From the NCBI GenBank assembly GCA_017632155.1, contig JAGBRZ010000143.1, positions 1-33,544 on the forward strand: 33,544 bases of DNA, given 5' to 3'. Within the stretch, counting starts at the first letter, position 1. Each line of letters opens with the position of its first letter. Origin of the DNA: Clostridia bacterium (GTDB lineage Bacteria > Bacillota_A > Clostridia > Oscillospirales > CAG-272). The notes beneath the pieces were generated by a model, which was not told the DNA's origin, did not search any database, and saw nothing but the letters and a program-made list of their open reading frames with translations. The position numbers and the translations under genes are program-made. Shown one piece after another: positions 1-7,866 of this stretch.

Positions 1-52
1 CCTCGCTCTGACCTATATTAGTTCTGCGGATGCTCCATTCCGAAATTGCCAT
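1..52 (-). CDS. 5' end of an unrecognised leftward gene (partial)
   Basis: The minus strand carries an ATG at 52-50 preceded by GGGAGG (58-64 on the plus strand as its complement) with a 6-base gap, which is a near-ideal Shine-Dalgarno arrangement. The frame stays open to the window edge and gives 17 residues beginning MAISEWSIRRTN. A promoter with TATAAT lies just upstream. The fragment is too short to assign a family. The call rests on the start-site architecture, not on protein similarity. Confidence 0.6.
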   Translation of the reverse strand, partial: MAISEWSIRRTNIGQSE

Positions 53-82
53 ACGCCGCCTCCCACTTGATTCGATAAATAT

Positions 83-111
83 ATTATAACACAAAAATGC
101 GGATTTGTCTA
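83..111 (-). promoter_or_regulatory. Promoter for the leftward gene at the left edge
   Basis: Read on the minus strand, TAGACA (complement of 106-111) is separated by 17 bases from TATAAT (complement of 83-88). It matches the sigma-70/sigma-A consensus in 5 of 6 and 6 of 6 positions, and lies about 30 bases before the Shine-Dalgarno site. Confidence 0.6.
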
Positions 112-201
112 TAAGTAAACTCACAAATCAATGCTCTGCATATAGTGTTCTGAATCAACCTCAAAATCAAGCGTCGTAAGCATTCTAAATTTACGACAAT
201 T

Positions 202-231
202 GATGGCATAACTAAGCAAAGTTATGCCATC
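202..231. other. 12-bp inverted repeat in the 53-879 gap
   Basis: GATGGCATAACT at 202-213 and its exact complement at 220-231 enclose the loop AAGCAA. No T-run follows on either strand, so it is not an obvious intrinsic terminator. A shorter GTCGTAA/TTACGAC inverted pair lies just before it. The rest of the 53-879 gap is AT-rich with many short direct similarities (variants of GCATAACT, GTTGTA). I see no convincing gene in it. Confidence 0.5.
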
Positions 232-604
232 TTACGAATATTAAATTACGTTGTAGAAATGTCCATAAATGTTGTAATAAAGCAAAACTACGCATAACTT
301 GGCATAATTCAGTATATATCTGATTCTTTTGCATAATAAAAGTTATAATAGCTTGCGATTATATTATTAATCATTATATGTTATAACTTATTTTGAGATG
401 AAAATCAACAGTAATGGAAAAGTTTTCGGGAAAAATCGACAATAAGAAAAAATAATGATCAGTAATCAGTTATCGGTGGGCAAAAAGATACAATTTTTTC
501 TCCTCTCGGGATCCGCCAAAATATTATACAAATTTCACAAGTTTGTGCAAAAGTGAGAAAGTTTAAGATATTCGATTTTTTTCAAAAATCCTATTGACAA
601 GAAG

Positions 605-776
605 TTTTCCACAGGTAAAGTTTTCCGATTCACCCTCAAAAAGCCTTGATTTTGCCTTGAAAAGCGATACTTTTACACAGTTACCACAAAGTTTTCCACA
701 GTATATGGGGAAAATAAGAAAAAAGCAGATCGATTTTTGTCGGATATACAAAGTGCACAAAAATGGCTGTGGAAAA
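605..776. promoter_or_regulatory. Cluster of three DnaA-box-like 9-mers
   Basis: TTTTCCACA occurs at 605-613 and 692-700 and, inverted, at 768-776. A one-mismatch variant, TTTTACACA, is at 671-679. The canonical DnaA box is TTATCCACA, and TTTTCCACA differs from it at one base. The boxes sit in AT-rich DNA just upstream of the promoter at 810-838. They could be DnaA binding sites or a chance cluster; no dnaA, dnaN or other origin gene is in the window. Confidence 0.35.
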
Positions 777-809
777 GGAGGAGGCGAGTCGGATTTTTTT
801 GAAAAACCT

Positions 810-838
810 TTGACTTTGCGGGGTATATATGATATAAT
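810..838 (+). promoter_or_regulatory. Promoter of the 880 gene
   Basis: TTGACT (810-815) and TATAAT (833-838) are separated by exactly 17 bases. This is an almost perfect sigma-70-type promoter, and it ends about 40 bases before the start codon at 880. Confidence 0.8.
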
Positions 839-879
839 TAGATTGAGAAAATATATTCACTCCGAAAGGAATAAAAGAC

Positions 880-1989
880 ATGGAAAACAACCGCTTTGAA
901 AACCTTAAAAATTATCCCGCTCCCGCTCTGCCCCGCTCGATTTTTGCGGGCGAATGGACAAACGGCCACATTCAGGGAATCGCCGTTGACACCGAGCGAA
1001 AGTACATATATTATTCCTTCACCACCGTCCTTGTCAAGGCGGATATGCAGGGCAATGTCATCGGCACCGTTGAGGGTCTGACGGGTCACCTTGGCTGCCT
1101 TGCCTTCAACGGCGGCGACAACTGCGTTTGGGGCTCTATCGAATACAAGCACGACTCTATCGGCAAGGGCATTATGGCTCGCACGGGCATCAAGCTTGCC
1201 GAGGAAGACGCCTTTTATATTGCCATTTTCGACGTTGAAAAGATCGACCGCATCGGTATGGATGCCGAGGCTGACGGGATTATGACCGCAGTTTATCTCC
1301 CCGACGTTTGCGAAGACTTTGACGGCGAGGGTGAGCGGGGAGCTCCCCACCGCTTTGCCTGCTCGGGCATTGACGGTGTCACCTTCTCGCCCCGTCCCGG
1401 AGAGCGTCAGGTATCGCCCTATATGCTTTACGTTGCTTACGGAATCTACGGCGACGTAAACCGCGATGACAACGACCATCAGGTCATTCTTGAATACGAT
1501 TGGCGCAAGCTCAAGCCCTTCGCGAAGCCCCTCACCCAGGGCGAGCCCCACCACAGCGGCGCCGGATGCGAAAACAAGCTCTTTTTCTACACCGGAAACA
1601 CCAACTGGGGCGTACAGAACCTTGAATACGACACCTACCTTGACGCATGGCTCGTTGCGGTTTACAAGGGCAACAAGGAAAAATTCCGCAATCCGCCGAT
1701 GTTCATCATCGACCGCAAGATCGCGCCCGCGATGGGCGAGCTCCACGGTCTTTGCGGCCGCGAAGGACTCCTGCTGACCGGCGCGCCCATCGGAATCGAA
1801 GACCCCGCGACAGGCGTCTTTGGCTGTGACTTCCCCCGCGGAAGCACAGGACTGATCGCTCTCGGAAACGGTTACTATTATTTCTCCTTTGACAAGAAGA
1901 TAAAGCGCGACGAGGTCAAATACTGCTCGTCAGACATCAAGCTTTGCCGCTATACCGGCGAGGGAGAACTCTTTGAAGTTATTGAATAA
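880..1989 (+). CDS. Unrecognised soluble protein, possibly beta-propeller
   Basis: 369 residues. The ATG at 880 is preceded by GAAAGGA (864-870) and by the promoter at 810-838. I do not recognise a named family. The protein has no signal peptide or membrane segment, so it should be cytoplasmic. Its sequence is dominated by short beta-strand-like stretches separated by Gly/Asp turns (for example HIQGIAVD, YIYYSF, GHLGCLAF, GLIALGNGYYYFSF), which suits a beta-propeller such as an NHL- or YncE-like fold; this is an inference from pattern only. The stop codon overlaps the ATG of the next gene (TAATG), so the two are probably translationally coupled. Confidence 0.75.
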   Translation: MENNRFENLKNYPAPALPRSIFAGEWTNGHIQGIAVDTERKYIYYSFTTVLVKADMQGNVIGTVEGLTGHLGCLAFNGGDNCVWGSIEYKHDSIGKGIMARTGIKLAEEDAFYIAIFDVEKIDRIGMDAEADGIMTAVYLPDVCEDFDGEGERGAPHRFACSGIDGVTFSPRPGERQVSPYMLYVAYGIYGDVNRDDNDHQVILEYDWRKLKPFAKPLTQGEPHHSGAGCENKLFFYTGNTNWGVQNLEYDTYLDAWLVAVYKGNKEKFRNPPMFIIDRKIAPAMGELHGLCGREGLLLTGAPIGIEDPATGVFGCDFPRGSTGLIALGNGYYYFSFDKKIKRDEVKYCSSDIKLCRYTGEGELFEVIE

Positions 1990-2195
1990 TGAAATGCCCT
2001 TACTGCAATAAAGAAATGAAAAAAGGATATGTGCAAAGCGCACGTCCGATCATTTGGGGACTTTATAAAAAGAAATTACTTTTTTCGGCAACTCAGTCAA
2101 CCGATTTTACTGTAAGCAATGGCTATTGGAATGGTTGCTTTGCCGAAGCATATCATTGTCCTAAATGCAAAAAAATCATCATTTCAACAGAATAA
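1989..2195 (+). CDS. Small zinc-ribbon-like protein
   Basis: 68 residues, starting inside the stop codon of the preceding gene (TAATG overlap at 1987-1991). Two CxxC pairs, CPYC near residues 3-6 and CPKC near 57-60, frame the protein and are the expected ligands of one zinc ion. The middle is hydrophobic and aromatic. The pattern resembles the PF20097/DUF6487 type of small zinc-ribbon proteins, which have no known function. It may modify or partner the upstream protein, given the overlap. Confidence 0.75.
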   Translation: MKCPYCNKEMKKGYVQSARPIIWGLYKKKLLFSATQSTDFTVSNGYWNGCFAEAYHCPKCKKIIISTE

Positions 2196-2232
2196 TAAAA
2201 ATTTCTTATAAATCAAGGCTCAGGTCGCCTAT

Positions 2233-2470
2233 GTTCGCACACGCAAGCAGGGGTGAAGGGGGCGCAGCCCAACGAACCGCACTTGCCCGTCGACTCTGAC
2301 GGTTTTCCTTGGAAAACGGCGGTGTTCAGCCGCCGAGGCAGAGCCGACTGTTGAGCTTTGCTCAACTATGTCATCCTGAGGGCACGTCCGCAGACGTGTG
2401 GTGCCCGAAGGATCTCGTGCCGCCCCCATTTACAAGGGCGGCGCGGTGCCACTACGATGGAGTCTGCTGT
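2233..2470 (+). repeat. Left inverted-repeat arm of the GIY-YIG cassette
   Basis: The arm holds several hairpins: TTTTCC/GGAAAA, CGGCGG/CCGCCG, and GTTGAGC-TTT-GCTCAAC at 2350-2366. The conserved core follows at 2369-2460. The GGGGGC hairpin near 2260 is decayed compared with the intact one in the right arm. The gap 2196-2509 is almost entirely this arm. Confidence 0.65.
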
Positions 2471-2509
2471 GAACCAAAAAACAAAATTATACAGCCTAAT
2501 GTAATCACT

Positions 2510-2848
2510 ATGAACGAAAAAACATATTACGTTTACATTGAAGCAAACAAAAGAAACCGTGTTTTTTATGTGGGGATAACAAATAACATTGTTCGCCGTG
2601 ATAAAGAACATGAAAATAAGGTATATGAGTACGGATATACCGCAAGGTATAAAGTAAACAAGCTCGTATATTATGAAAAGTACCACGACGTAAACAAAGC
2701 AATAGCAAGAGAAAAATCTCTCAAAGGGATAAATCGGCAAAAGAAGCGCGATATCGTTCGTGCGGTCAATCCGAAGTATGATGATCTGAGTGAAGCTTGG
2801 GCGCGAGAATTTCGCACACCGGCGGATGCAGAGGGAACCACTTCGTAA
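2510..2848 (+). CDS. Small GIY-YIG family endonuclease
   Basis: 112 residues from the ATG at 2510. The frame is open further upstream, but that part is the inverted repeat and is unlikely to be coding. Family hallmarks are visible: YVYIEANK at the start with YVGITN about 13 residues later (the GIY and YIG strands), the following RRDKEH with the expected arginine, and the AIAREKSLKGINRQKK helix that supplies the metal-binding glutamate. Such small single-domain (COG2827/YhbQ-like) proteins are probable DNA nucleases. The last 10 or so residues are encoded by the right repeat arm, so the gene and repeat have moved together. No good Shine-Dalgarno site is visible. Confidence 0.85.
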   Translation: MNEKTYYVYIEANKRNRVFYVGITNNIVRRDKEHENKVYEYGYTARYKVNKLVYYEKYHDVNKAIAREKSLKGINRQKKRDIVRAVNPKYDDLSEAWAREFRTPADAEGTTS

Positions 2849-2988
2849 TGGCACCGCGCCGCCCGAGGAACAACTCGGTCGGCACGAGATCCTTCGGGCG
2901 CAAAACGTCTGCGGACGCGCCCTCAGGATGACATCGTTTCTTTTGCAGGGGGCTTCGCCCCCTGCACCCCTGCTTTGCAAGTGCGAAC
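2820..2988 (-). repeat. Right inverted-repeat arm of the GIY-YIG cassette
   Basis: This is the inverted counterpart of 2233-2470, with its core at 2841-2936. It contains a perfect 10-bp hairpin TGCAGGGGGC-TTC-GCCCCCTGCA at 2944-2966. The arm begins inside the nuclease gene (the segment GGCGGATGCAGAG is shared with the copy at 33.4 kb) and ends about 70 bases before the cca start codon. Confidence 0.65.
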
Positions 2989-3056
2989 AAAGCTTTCTTG
3001 ATATAAATTTCCCTTTACTTCGATTTTGTACTTTTTACTCGAAAGGAGTTGACCGT

Positions 3057-4373
3057 ATGCACCAATTTAATATGATCATCCCGGCTTCGGTCAATTTCGC
3101 TTTATCGAAACTTGAGACTTTCGGGTATGAGGCTTACGTCGTCGGCGGGGCGGTGCGCGATGCTATGCTCGGGCGTGCGCTTCACGATTACGACATCACC
3201 ACCTCGGCATCGCCCGAGGAGATCAAGACCGTTTTTGCCGATTTTCACACCATTCTGACGGGTGAAAAGCACGGCACGGTTACCGTGGTCATTGAGGGCG
3301 AACCCCTCGAGATCACCACCTACCGCATCGACGGCGACTACACCGACGGGCGGCGACCCGATTCGGTGGAATTTACGAAAAATATAACCGAAGACCTCGC
3401 GCGGCGCGATTTCACCGTCAACGCGATGGCGTACTCGCTCACTCGCGGTCTTTGCGACCCATTCGGCGGTGCCGAGGACCTCAAGATTGGAGTCATCCGC
3501 GCCGTCGGCGATCCTATCAGACGTTTCACCGAGGATTCGCTTCGCATACTTCGCGGATTCCGTTTTGCGGCGCGACTTGGGTTTGAAATTGAAGAAAAAA
3601 CTCTTTCTGCGGCGAAAAGCGAGCGAAAACGCCTTTCTGCCGTCAGCGCAGAGAGGATCGGAAGTGAAGTACTCGGTCTGCTTTCAGCAGAAAAACCGTC
3701 GCACTCGCTCTGCCTGATGCATTCGGTACACGTGCTTGGGGAAATAATGCCGAGTGTGTATTTTGAAACGCTGGCTCAAAACAATTTTAAAGCGATCGAC
3801 TTTATTCCCGATAATTTCCCCGAGGGACTTTATCTTAAAAAGGAACGCGAAGAAGCCTCAGTGCTCGGATTTCTTTCCGCGCGGGCGCATCTTGCGGCTA
3901 TTCGCCTCGGAATGCTCCTTCGCGACAGCGACAAATCGCTTTCGACGGAAATTCCCAAAAAACTTAAAATGAGCACCGAGCTTTCGGCGATCACTTCGGC
4001 TTGCGCTTCGGGCATCCTGCCAAAACGCGGCGATCTCGCCACGGTTCGCACATACGCCTCGGGGCTGACGGGCAAGATCACCCCGAAATTTGCCTACTTT
4101 ATTCTGCTTGCGGCGGGTGCTCGCGGCGAGCGGCTTCTTTCGGGCGATAGTGCAATGCTTGCGGCACAGAATCTCTTCGAGTGTGCCGAACGCGGCGAGC
4201 CGATGTCGATTTCAGAGCTTGCCGTCAGCGGGCGTGATCTGCTTGACAGCGGTGTCGCACCGGGTGCGCGTGTCGGCGAGGTCCTCTCCGAGCTGCTTGC
4301 ATCGGTGCTTGCAAATCCCGATTTCAACACGCGCGAAAATCTTCTCTCCCTCGTGCGCGATATGGTGAGGTAA
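3057..4373 (+). CDS. cca: CCA tRNA nucleotidyltransferase
   Basis: Adds or repairs the 3' CCA end of tRNAs in the cytoplasm using CTP and ATP. I place the start at ATG 3057, which has GAAAGGAG at 3041-3048; the frame is open upstream, but that stretch is the cassette repeat. The 438 residues show the class II nucleotidyltransferase head: GGAVRDAML at 30-38, the metal-binding DYD at 44-46, RRDFTVNAMA at 116-125, and the EDSLRILRGFRFAAR motif near 159-173, which contains the nucleotide-selecting EDxxR. The C-terminal half is helical, as expected for tRNA binding, and is poorly conserved. It is followed after 2 bases by the alpha/beta hydrolase gene. Confidence 0.93.
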   Translation: MHQFNMIIPASVNFALSKLETFGYEAYVVGGAVRDAMLGRALHDYDITTSASPEEIKTVFADFHTILTGEKHGTVTVVIEGEPLEITTYRIDGDYTDGRRPDSVEFTKNITEDLARRDFTVNAMAYSLTRGLCDPFGGAEDLKIGVIRAVGDPIRRFTEDSLRILRGFRFAARLGFEIEEKTLSAAKSERKRLSAVSAERIGSEVLGLLSAEKPSHSLCLMHSVHVLGEIMPSVYFETLAQNNFKAIDFIPDNFPEGLYLKKEREEASVLGFLSARAHLAAIRLGMLLRDSDKSLSTEIPKKLKMSTELSAITSACASGILPKRGDLATVRTYASGLTGKITPKFAYFILLAAGARGERLLSGDSAMLAAQNLFECAERGEPMSISELAVSGRDLLDSGVAPGARVGEVLSELLASVLANPDFNTRENLLSLVRDMVR

Positions 4374-4375
4374 AA

Positions 4376-5341
4376 ATGAAACTTATCAAGGATAAATTTG
4401 AATACAGCGGCGGCTCGCTTGCCTACCGCATTTACGAGCCCGAGGGCGACATACGTGCAGTTGTTCAGATCTCGCACGGTATGCGCGAGTACGTGGGCAG
4501 ATACGAAGCCTACGCCGAGCATCTTTGCTCCCTTGGCATCGTTCTTGCGGGCAACGATCACCCCGGACACGGCGAGAGTGCCGCCTCGCTTGACGATCTC
4601 GGCTTTTTTGCCGAATGCGACGGCGTGGAGTTGACTATCGAAGGACTCAAAACAATGTCCGAGCTTCTGCTTGAGCGTTACGAGGGCAAGCCCCTCATTC
4701 TGCTTGGGCACTCGATGGGCTCCTTCCTTGCAAGGCTTTATCTTTCGCAGTACGCGGAAAACCTTGCGGGCGCGATCATTATGGGCACGGGCGGGCCCGA
4801 TGCTCCCACGGGCGCGGGCATTGCGCTTGCAAACCTGATCTCCCTTTTCCGCGGCGAGAGGCACAGAAGCAAGCTTCTCTCCTCGATCCAATCGGCAGGC
4901 TATCTTAAGAAATGCGGCAAGGGAGCCGATCCCGCCGCGTGGCTGACCCGCGATGCCGAGATCACGGCAAAATACAACGACGACAAATATTGCAACTACC
5001 TCTTCACCGTTTCGGGCTACCGCGATCTTTTCCGTATGCTTGAGGCGGTCAGCCGCGAGGAATGGGCGCCCACGGTTCCCACCGATCTGCCCATCCTTCT
5101 TATCAGCGGCGAGGACGATCCCGTCGGAGGCTACGGCAAGGGTGTGCTCAAGGTTGCGGGTGCGCTGACGGGCGCGGGAGCGCGCAAGCTGACCACGGTT
5201 CTCATCCCCGGCGCGCGCCACGAGGTGCTCAACGAAACCGACAGGGATGACACATATGCCCTCATTGACCGCTGGATCGACGAGGTGCTCTCGGAGCTTC
5301 CGTTTGAAGAGGTCGAAACCTTCTCCGAGGGCGAGATATGA
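4376..5341 (+). CDS. Alpha/beta hydrolase, lysophospholipase/monoacylglycerol lipase-like
   Basis: 321 residues with the serine-aminopeptidase-S33 (Hydrolase_4) pattern. An oxyanion-hole HG is at 34-35, DHPGHGES at 61-68 and the nucleophile elbow GHSMG at 111-115 with Ser113. The acid is probably Asp247 or Asp248 in SGEDDP, and the base His282 in GARHEVLNE. Members hydrolyse carboxyl esters such as lysophospholipids or monoacylglycerols; the true substrate is unknown. No signal peptide is present, so it should act in the cytoplasm. It starts 2 bases after cca and its stop overlaps the next start (ATGA), so the three genes look like one transcription unit. Confidence 0.88.
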   Translation: MKLIKDKFEYSGGSLAYRIYEPEGDIRAVVQISHGMREYVGRYEAYAEHLCSLGIVLAGNDHPGHGESAASLDDLGFFAECDGVELTIEGLKTMSELLLERYEGKPLILLGHSMGSFLARLYLSQYAENLAGAIIMGTGGPDAPTGAGIALANLISLFRGERHRSKLLSSIQSAGYLKKCGKGADPAAWLTRDAEITAKYNDDKYCNYLFTVSGYRDLFRMLEAVSREEWAPTVPTDLPILLISGEDDPVGGYGKGVLKVAGALTGAGARKLTTVLIPGARHEVLNETDRDDTYALIDRWIDEVLSELPFEEVETFSEGEI

Positions 5342-5739
5342 GTGCCTTTTACGAGATAAAACGCACTTTTGACGGTCGCTTTTACTATGAATTCCGCTCA
5401 ACCGAGACCCGACTTCTCCTTCGCGGAGGTGAGCGAAGCACGCAGGCACTCTGCCGCGCCTCGATAGCCTCGCTTCGCATCATCTGCGACAGCCCTCTCG
5501 AGGACGTCACGGGCTGCCTCGGCGAACCGACCGAGCTTCTCGGCTACCCGAAATTCAAGGCGGAACGCCGCGGACGCGGAGTTTACACCCTCTCGCTCTA
5601 CGCCAAAAACGGCAAATGCGTCGGCAAAAGCCCCGACTGCTCCACCGCCACCGCCGCCCTCGACCTATACAACTCAATCCAAAAATACGCCCGATACGCC
5701 CCCACACGCGAAAGGATCGGGGGGTATCCCAAACAATAA
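5338..5739 (+). CDS. Small YegP/DUF1508-like protein
   Basis: 133 residues, beginning with an ATGA overlap at the hydrolase stop codon. The first 45 residues follow the DUF1508 (YegP) layout: an initial FYEIKR strand, a YYEFRS strand, LLLRGGE, then a helix CRASIASLR. A second, weaker copy may follow. YegP-like domains have no established biochemical role. The gene is probably cotranscribed with cca and the hydrolase. The family assignment is tentative. Confidence 0.7.
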   Translation: MSAFYEIKRTFDGRFYYEFRSTETRLLLRGGERSTQALCRASIASLRIICDSPLEDVTGCLGEPTELLGYPKFKAERRGRGVYTLSLYAKNGKCVGKSPDCSTATAALDLYNSIQKYARYAPTRERIGGYPKQ

Positions 5740-5914
5740 AAAACTGCCGATTGTAAATTACGCTGATTTTAATGAAATCAGTTTTTTCGGGGGCTTTGCC
5801 TTCGAAAAAACACCTCTCAGGCGAGCTGGGCGAGCCCGCGCGACGAGGGGCGCTGTCAATATCTAAGATTTTGGCAAGCGGCGATAAGCGCGCGAATCCC
5901 CGCCGCGCGGTTAT

Positions 5915-5941
5915 CAATTGTAAAGCGCAGCTTTACAATTG
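5915..5941. other. 12-bp perfect hairpin ahead of the AI-2E family gene
   Basis: CAATTGTAAAGC (5915-5926) and GCTTTACAATTG (5930-5941) pair around the loop GCA. The hairpin ends only 5 bases before the Shine-Dalgarno sequence of the gene at 5960. It could influence translation initiation, or be another member of the small GC-NNN-GC hairpin class seen in this window. No T-run follows. Confidence 0.6.
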
Positions 5942-5959
5942 GCTGAAAAGGAGTAAAAA

Positions 5960-7231
5960 ATGCAGAATTTCGAACATTCCCCAACCGTTAAGCGCAAGAG
6001 GTTTTTAATCAATTTTGCCTTTTTCGCTCTCATTTTCGCACTTTCGATAGTGCTTGTAAGATATGCTCTGCCCGAGCTTTTCCCCTTCTTCGTCGCCTTT
6101 ATCGTGACGATTCTGCTGCGGCCGCTTGTGCGCTTTTTGCACAACAAGCTGAAGCTGAGCTCGCGCGTGCTGTCCGTCATACTTGTTATACTTTTCTATG
6201 GCACCATTGGCGTTATCTTCATCTGGCTGCTCCTCGAAATACTTTCCTTCGCCGCGGACAAGGCAACCGATCTGCCCGCCTTCTTCCAAAATCAGATCCG
6301 CCCCTTTCTTATCACGCTATTTGACGAGATCCAGGAGATCCTTCACAATTTCGACCCGGAAATGGCGCTTGATTTCGATGACACGGCAAATTCGCTCCTT
6401 TCCACCATCGGAAGCACCGTTATGAGCTTTTCGGGACAGCTTGTGGGCAAGCTGACGGGCTTTGCGGTGAGCGTGCCCTCCTTCCTGCTCAACATTGTCA
6501 TAATGGTCGTTGCAACGATCTTTTTGCTGGTTGACTTCGAATCCATCCTCGCCTTCATCAAAAAACAGCTCCCCGACAAGACCAACGAGCTGCTTTACAA
6601 CATAGGAACTCACCTTGGACGGGTGCTTAAGAAGTACATCATTTCCTATTCGCTCATTATGCTCATCACCTTTGCCGAGATCTTTGCGGGACTTTCCATC
6701 ATCGGTGTCAGATACGCGGCGCTGATCGCGGTGCTGATTGCCGTTTTCGACATTCTCCCCGTCGTCGGCTCGGGTCTTATTCTCGTTCCGTGGGCGATCA
6801 TCAGCTTCATCATCGGCGACATCGGCATCTGCATCGGACTTTTCATCCTTTGGACCGTGCTTTGCATCGTCAGACAGATCATTGAGCCGAAGATCGTTGG
6901 TAACAGCGTTGGTATGCACCCCTTCCTGACGCTCTTTGCGATGCTTGCGGGTAACTTTATCTACGGCGGCATCGGAATCCTTCTGCTCCCCGTCACCATT
7001 GCGCTCTGCCAGAGCCTTAACAGCGCGGGCGTTATCAAGCTTTACAAGACCGCCGAGCCCGAGCCCGAGGAGGGCGACCCGCTCAGCCAGGCAATCACCA
7101 AGGGCGTTGACGCCGCGGGCGTTTGGATCACAAGACCCTTCAAGAAAAAGCTGAAGGCGAAGAAGCATTCTTCGGGGAAGAAGAGTGAACAGTTGTCAGT
7201 GGATAGTGAACAGAAAGATGCGGACAAATAA
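5960..7231 (+). CDS. AI-2E family (UPF0118) membrane transporter
   Basis: 423 residues; the ATG at 5960 is preceded by AAAAGGAG at 5946-5953. The protein has the family's architecture: a hydrophobic pair near residues 15-55, another segment at about 70-95, a soluble middle stretch, then a dense C-terminal block of membrane helices at roughly 170-375. Related proteins were named for AI-2 export, but others move Na+ or H+, so the substrate is uncertain; it resembles the YtvI-like branch of Bacillota. The final part of the lysine-rich tail (from KHSSGKKSEQ) is encoded by the first copy of a 138-bp tandem repeat, so the native C-terminus may have been altered. Confidence 0.85.
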   Translation: MQNFEHSPTVKRKRFLINFAFFALIFALSIVLVRYALPELFPFFVAFIVTILLRPLVRFLHNKLKLSSRVLSVILVILFYGTIGVIFIWLLLEILSFAADKATDLPAFFQNQIRPFLITLFDEIQEILHNFDPEMALDFDDTANSLLSTIGSTVMSFSGQLVGKLTGFAVSVPSFLLNIVIMVVATIFLLVDFESILAFIKKQLPDKTNELLYNIGTHLGRVLKKYIISYSLIMLITFAEIFAGLSIIGVRYAALIAVLIAVFDILPVVGSGLILVPWAIISFIIGDIGICIGLFILWTVLCIVRQIIEPKIVGNSVGMHPFLTLFAMLAGNFIYGGIGILLLPVTIALCQSLNSAGVIKLYKTAEPEPEEGDPLSQAITKGVDAAGVWITRPFKKKLKAKKHSSGKKSEQLSVDSEQKDADK

Positions 7232-7586
7232 TTTTGCACAGTACGTCTGAAACGCTGTTTACTGCAAAACTGAAATAAACAAAAGAAATCGGATATTTTG
7301 AAGCATTCTTCGGAAAAAAAGAGTGAACAGTGGACAGTGGACAGTGAACAGAAAGATGCGGAAAAATAATTTTGCACAGTACGTCTGAAACGCTGTTTAC
7401 TGAAAACTGGAATAAACAAAAGAAATCGGATATTTTGAAGCATTCTTCGGAAAAAAAGAGTGAACAGTGGACAGTGGACAGTGAACAGAAAGATGCGGAC
7501 AAATAATTTTGTTCAGTACGTCTGAAACGCTGTTTACTGCAAAACCGAAATAAACAAAAGAAATCGGATATTTTGAAGCATTCTTC
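7162..7586 (+). repeat. 138-bp tandem repeat, three copies, spanning the 3' end of a gene
   Basis: GAAGCATTCTTC recurs at 7162, 7300, 7437 and 7575, giving periods of 138, 137 and 138 bases. Each unit contains a GTGAACAG...GTGGACAGTG stretch, AGAAAGATGCGG, a TAA stop and GTACGTCTGAAACGCTG. Copy 1 is the 3' end of the AI-2E family gene; copies 2 and 3 still keep an open frame ending at the same TAA. The layout suggests duplication of the gene's tail together with its 3' flank. The rest of the 7232-7866 gap is AT-rich, with the inverted short repeat at 7660-7712. Confidence 0.85.
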
Positions 7587-7659
7587 TTAATCTCCGATTC
7601 CTTTTTATTGAATTATCCGCGGCACAATGGAATGCAAAAATCGAAATCAAATTATCATC

Positions 7660-7712
7660 GCATCTTTCTGTCCACTGTCCACTCTTCTCTGACCACTGTC
7701 TACTGTCCACTT
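7660..7712 (-). repeat. Inverted copy of the GTGGACAGTGGACAG repeat core
   Basis: CGCATCTTTCTGTCCACTGT followed by further TGTCCACT heptads is the reverse complement of the AGTGGACAGTGGACAG and ACAGAAAGATGCG elements of the tandem repeat at 7162-7586. So the same short repeat occurs in both orientations between the two flanking genes. Confidence 0.7.
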
Positions 7713-7772
7713 GATCTATCGCCGAATGTAATTTTCTGCAAATAGCAACATTTGTCTATCAAACAGCATCTT

Positions 7773-7830
7773 TTGACTTGTATTTTAACACTTTTTGTCT
7801 TATACTTAATCTGTATTATTATAATATAAT
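7773..7830 (+). promoter_or_regulatory. Possible promoter of the 7867 gene cluster
   Basis: The region has TTGACT at 7773-7778, TTGTCT at 7795-7800 and two overlapping TATAAT hexamers at 7820-7830. No pair has the ideal 17-base spacer (TTGTCT to the first TATAAT is 19). A promoter is likely here, but the exact boxes are uncertain. Confidence 0.4.
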
Positions 7831-7866
7831 AAAATATAAAACAACCCCCAAAAGGAGAACACAAAA

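Larger units (their letters stand above)
2233..2988 (+). mobile_element. GIY-YIG nuclease cassette bounded by long inverted repeats
   Basis: GTTCGCAC at 2233-2240 and its complement GTGCGAAC at 2981-2988 mark the outer ends. Inside them, the left arm (to about 2470) and right arm (from about 2836) are inverted copies sharing an AGCAGGGGTG...GGGGGC stretch and a core of about 90 bases with TCATCCTGAGGGC...CCGAAGGATCTCGTGCC. The only gene between the arms is the GIY-YIG nuclease. A further core copy, next to a second copy of the nuclease gene, lies at 33284-33544. I infer a mobile or formerly mobile module of about 756 bp. I could not identify a target-site duplication. Confidence 0.6.

Noticed and set aside
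838..1746. 302-residue leftward open frame opposite the 880 gene
   Set aside because: It lies antisense to a gene with a good promoter and Shine-Dalgarno site, and arises from the high-GC third positions of that gene.
2366..2980. Leftward open frame across the GIY-YIG cassette
   Set aside because: It is antisense to the nuclease and composed of repeat-arm translation (phrases such as HPEGASADV also appear in the other copies).
2790..3056. Upstream extension of cca into the repeat
   Set aside because: The extension translates the GIY-YIG right arm; the ATG at 3057 has a proper Shine-Dalgarno site and begins at the usual family N-terminus.
4094..5449. 451-residue leftward open frame opposite cca and the hydrolase
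   Set aside because: It is antisense to two clearly recognised genes with catalytic motifs and has no family features of its own.
7162..7586. CRISPR or satellite of independent origin
   Set aside because: The unit is a full duplicate of the gene's 3' end and flank with no unique spacers, so a tandem duplication explains it.
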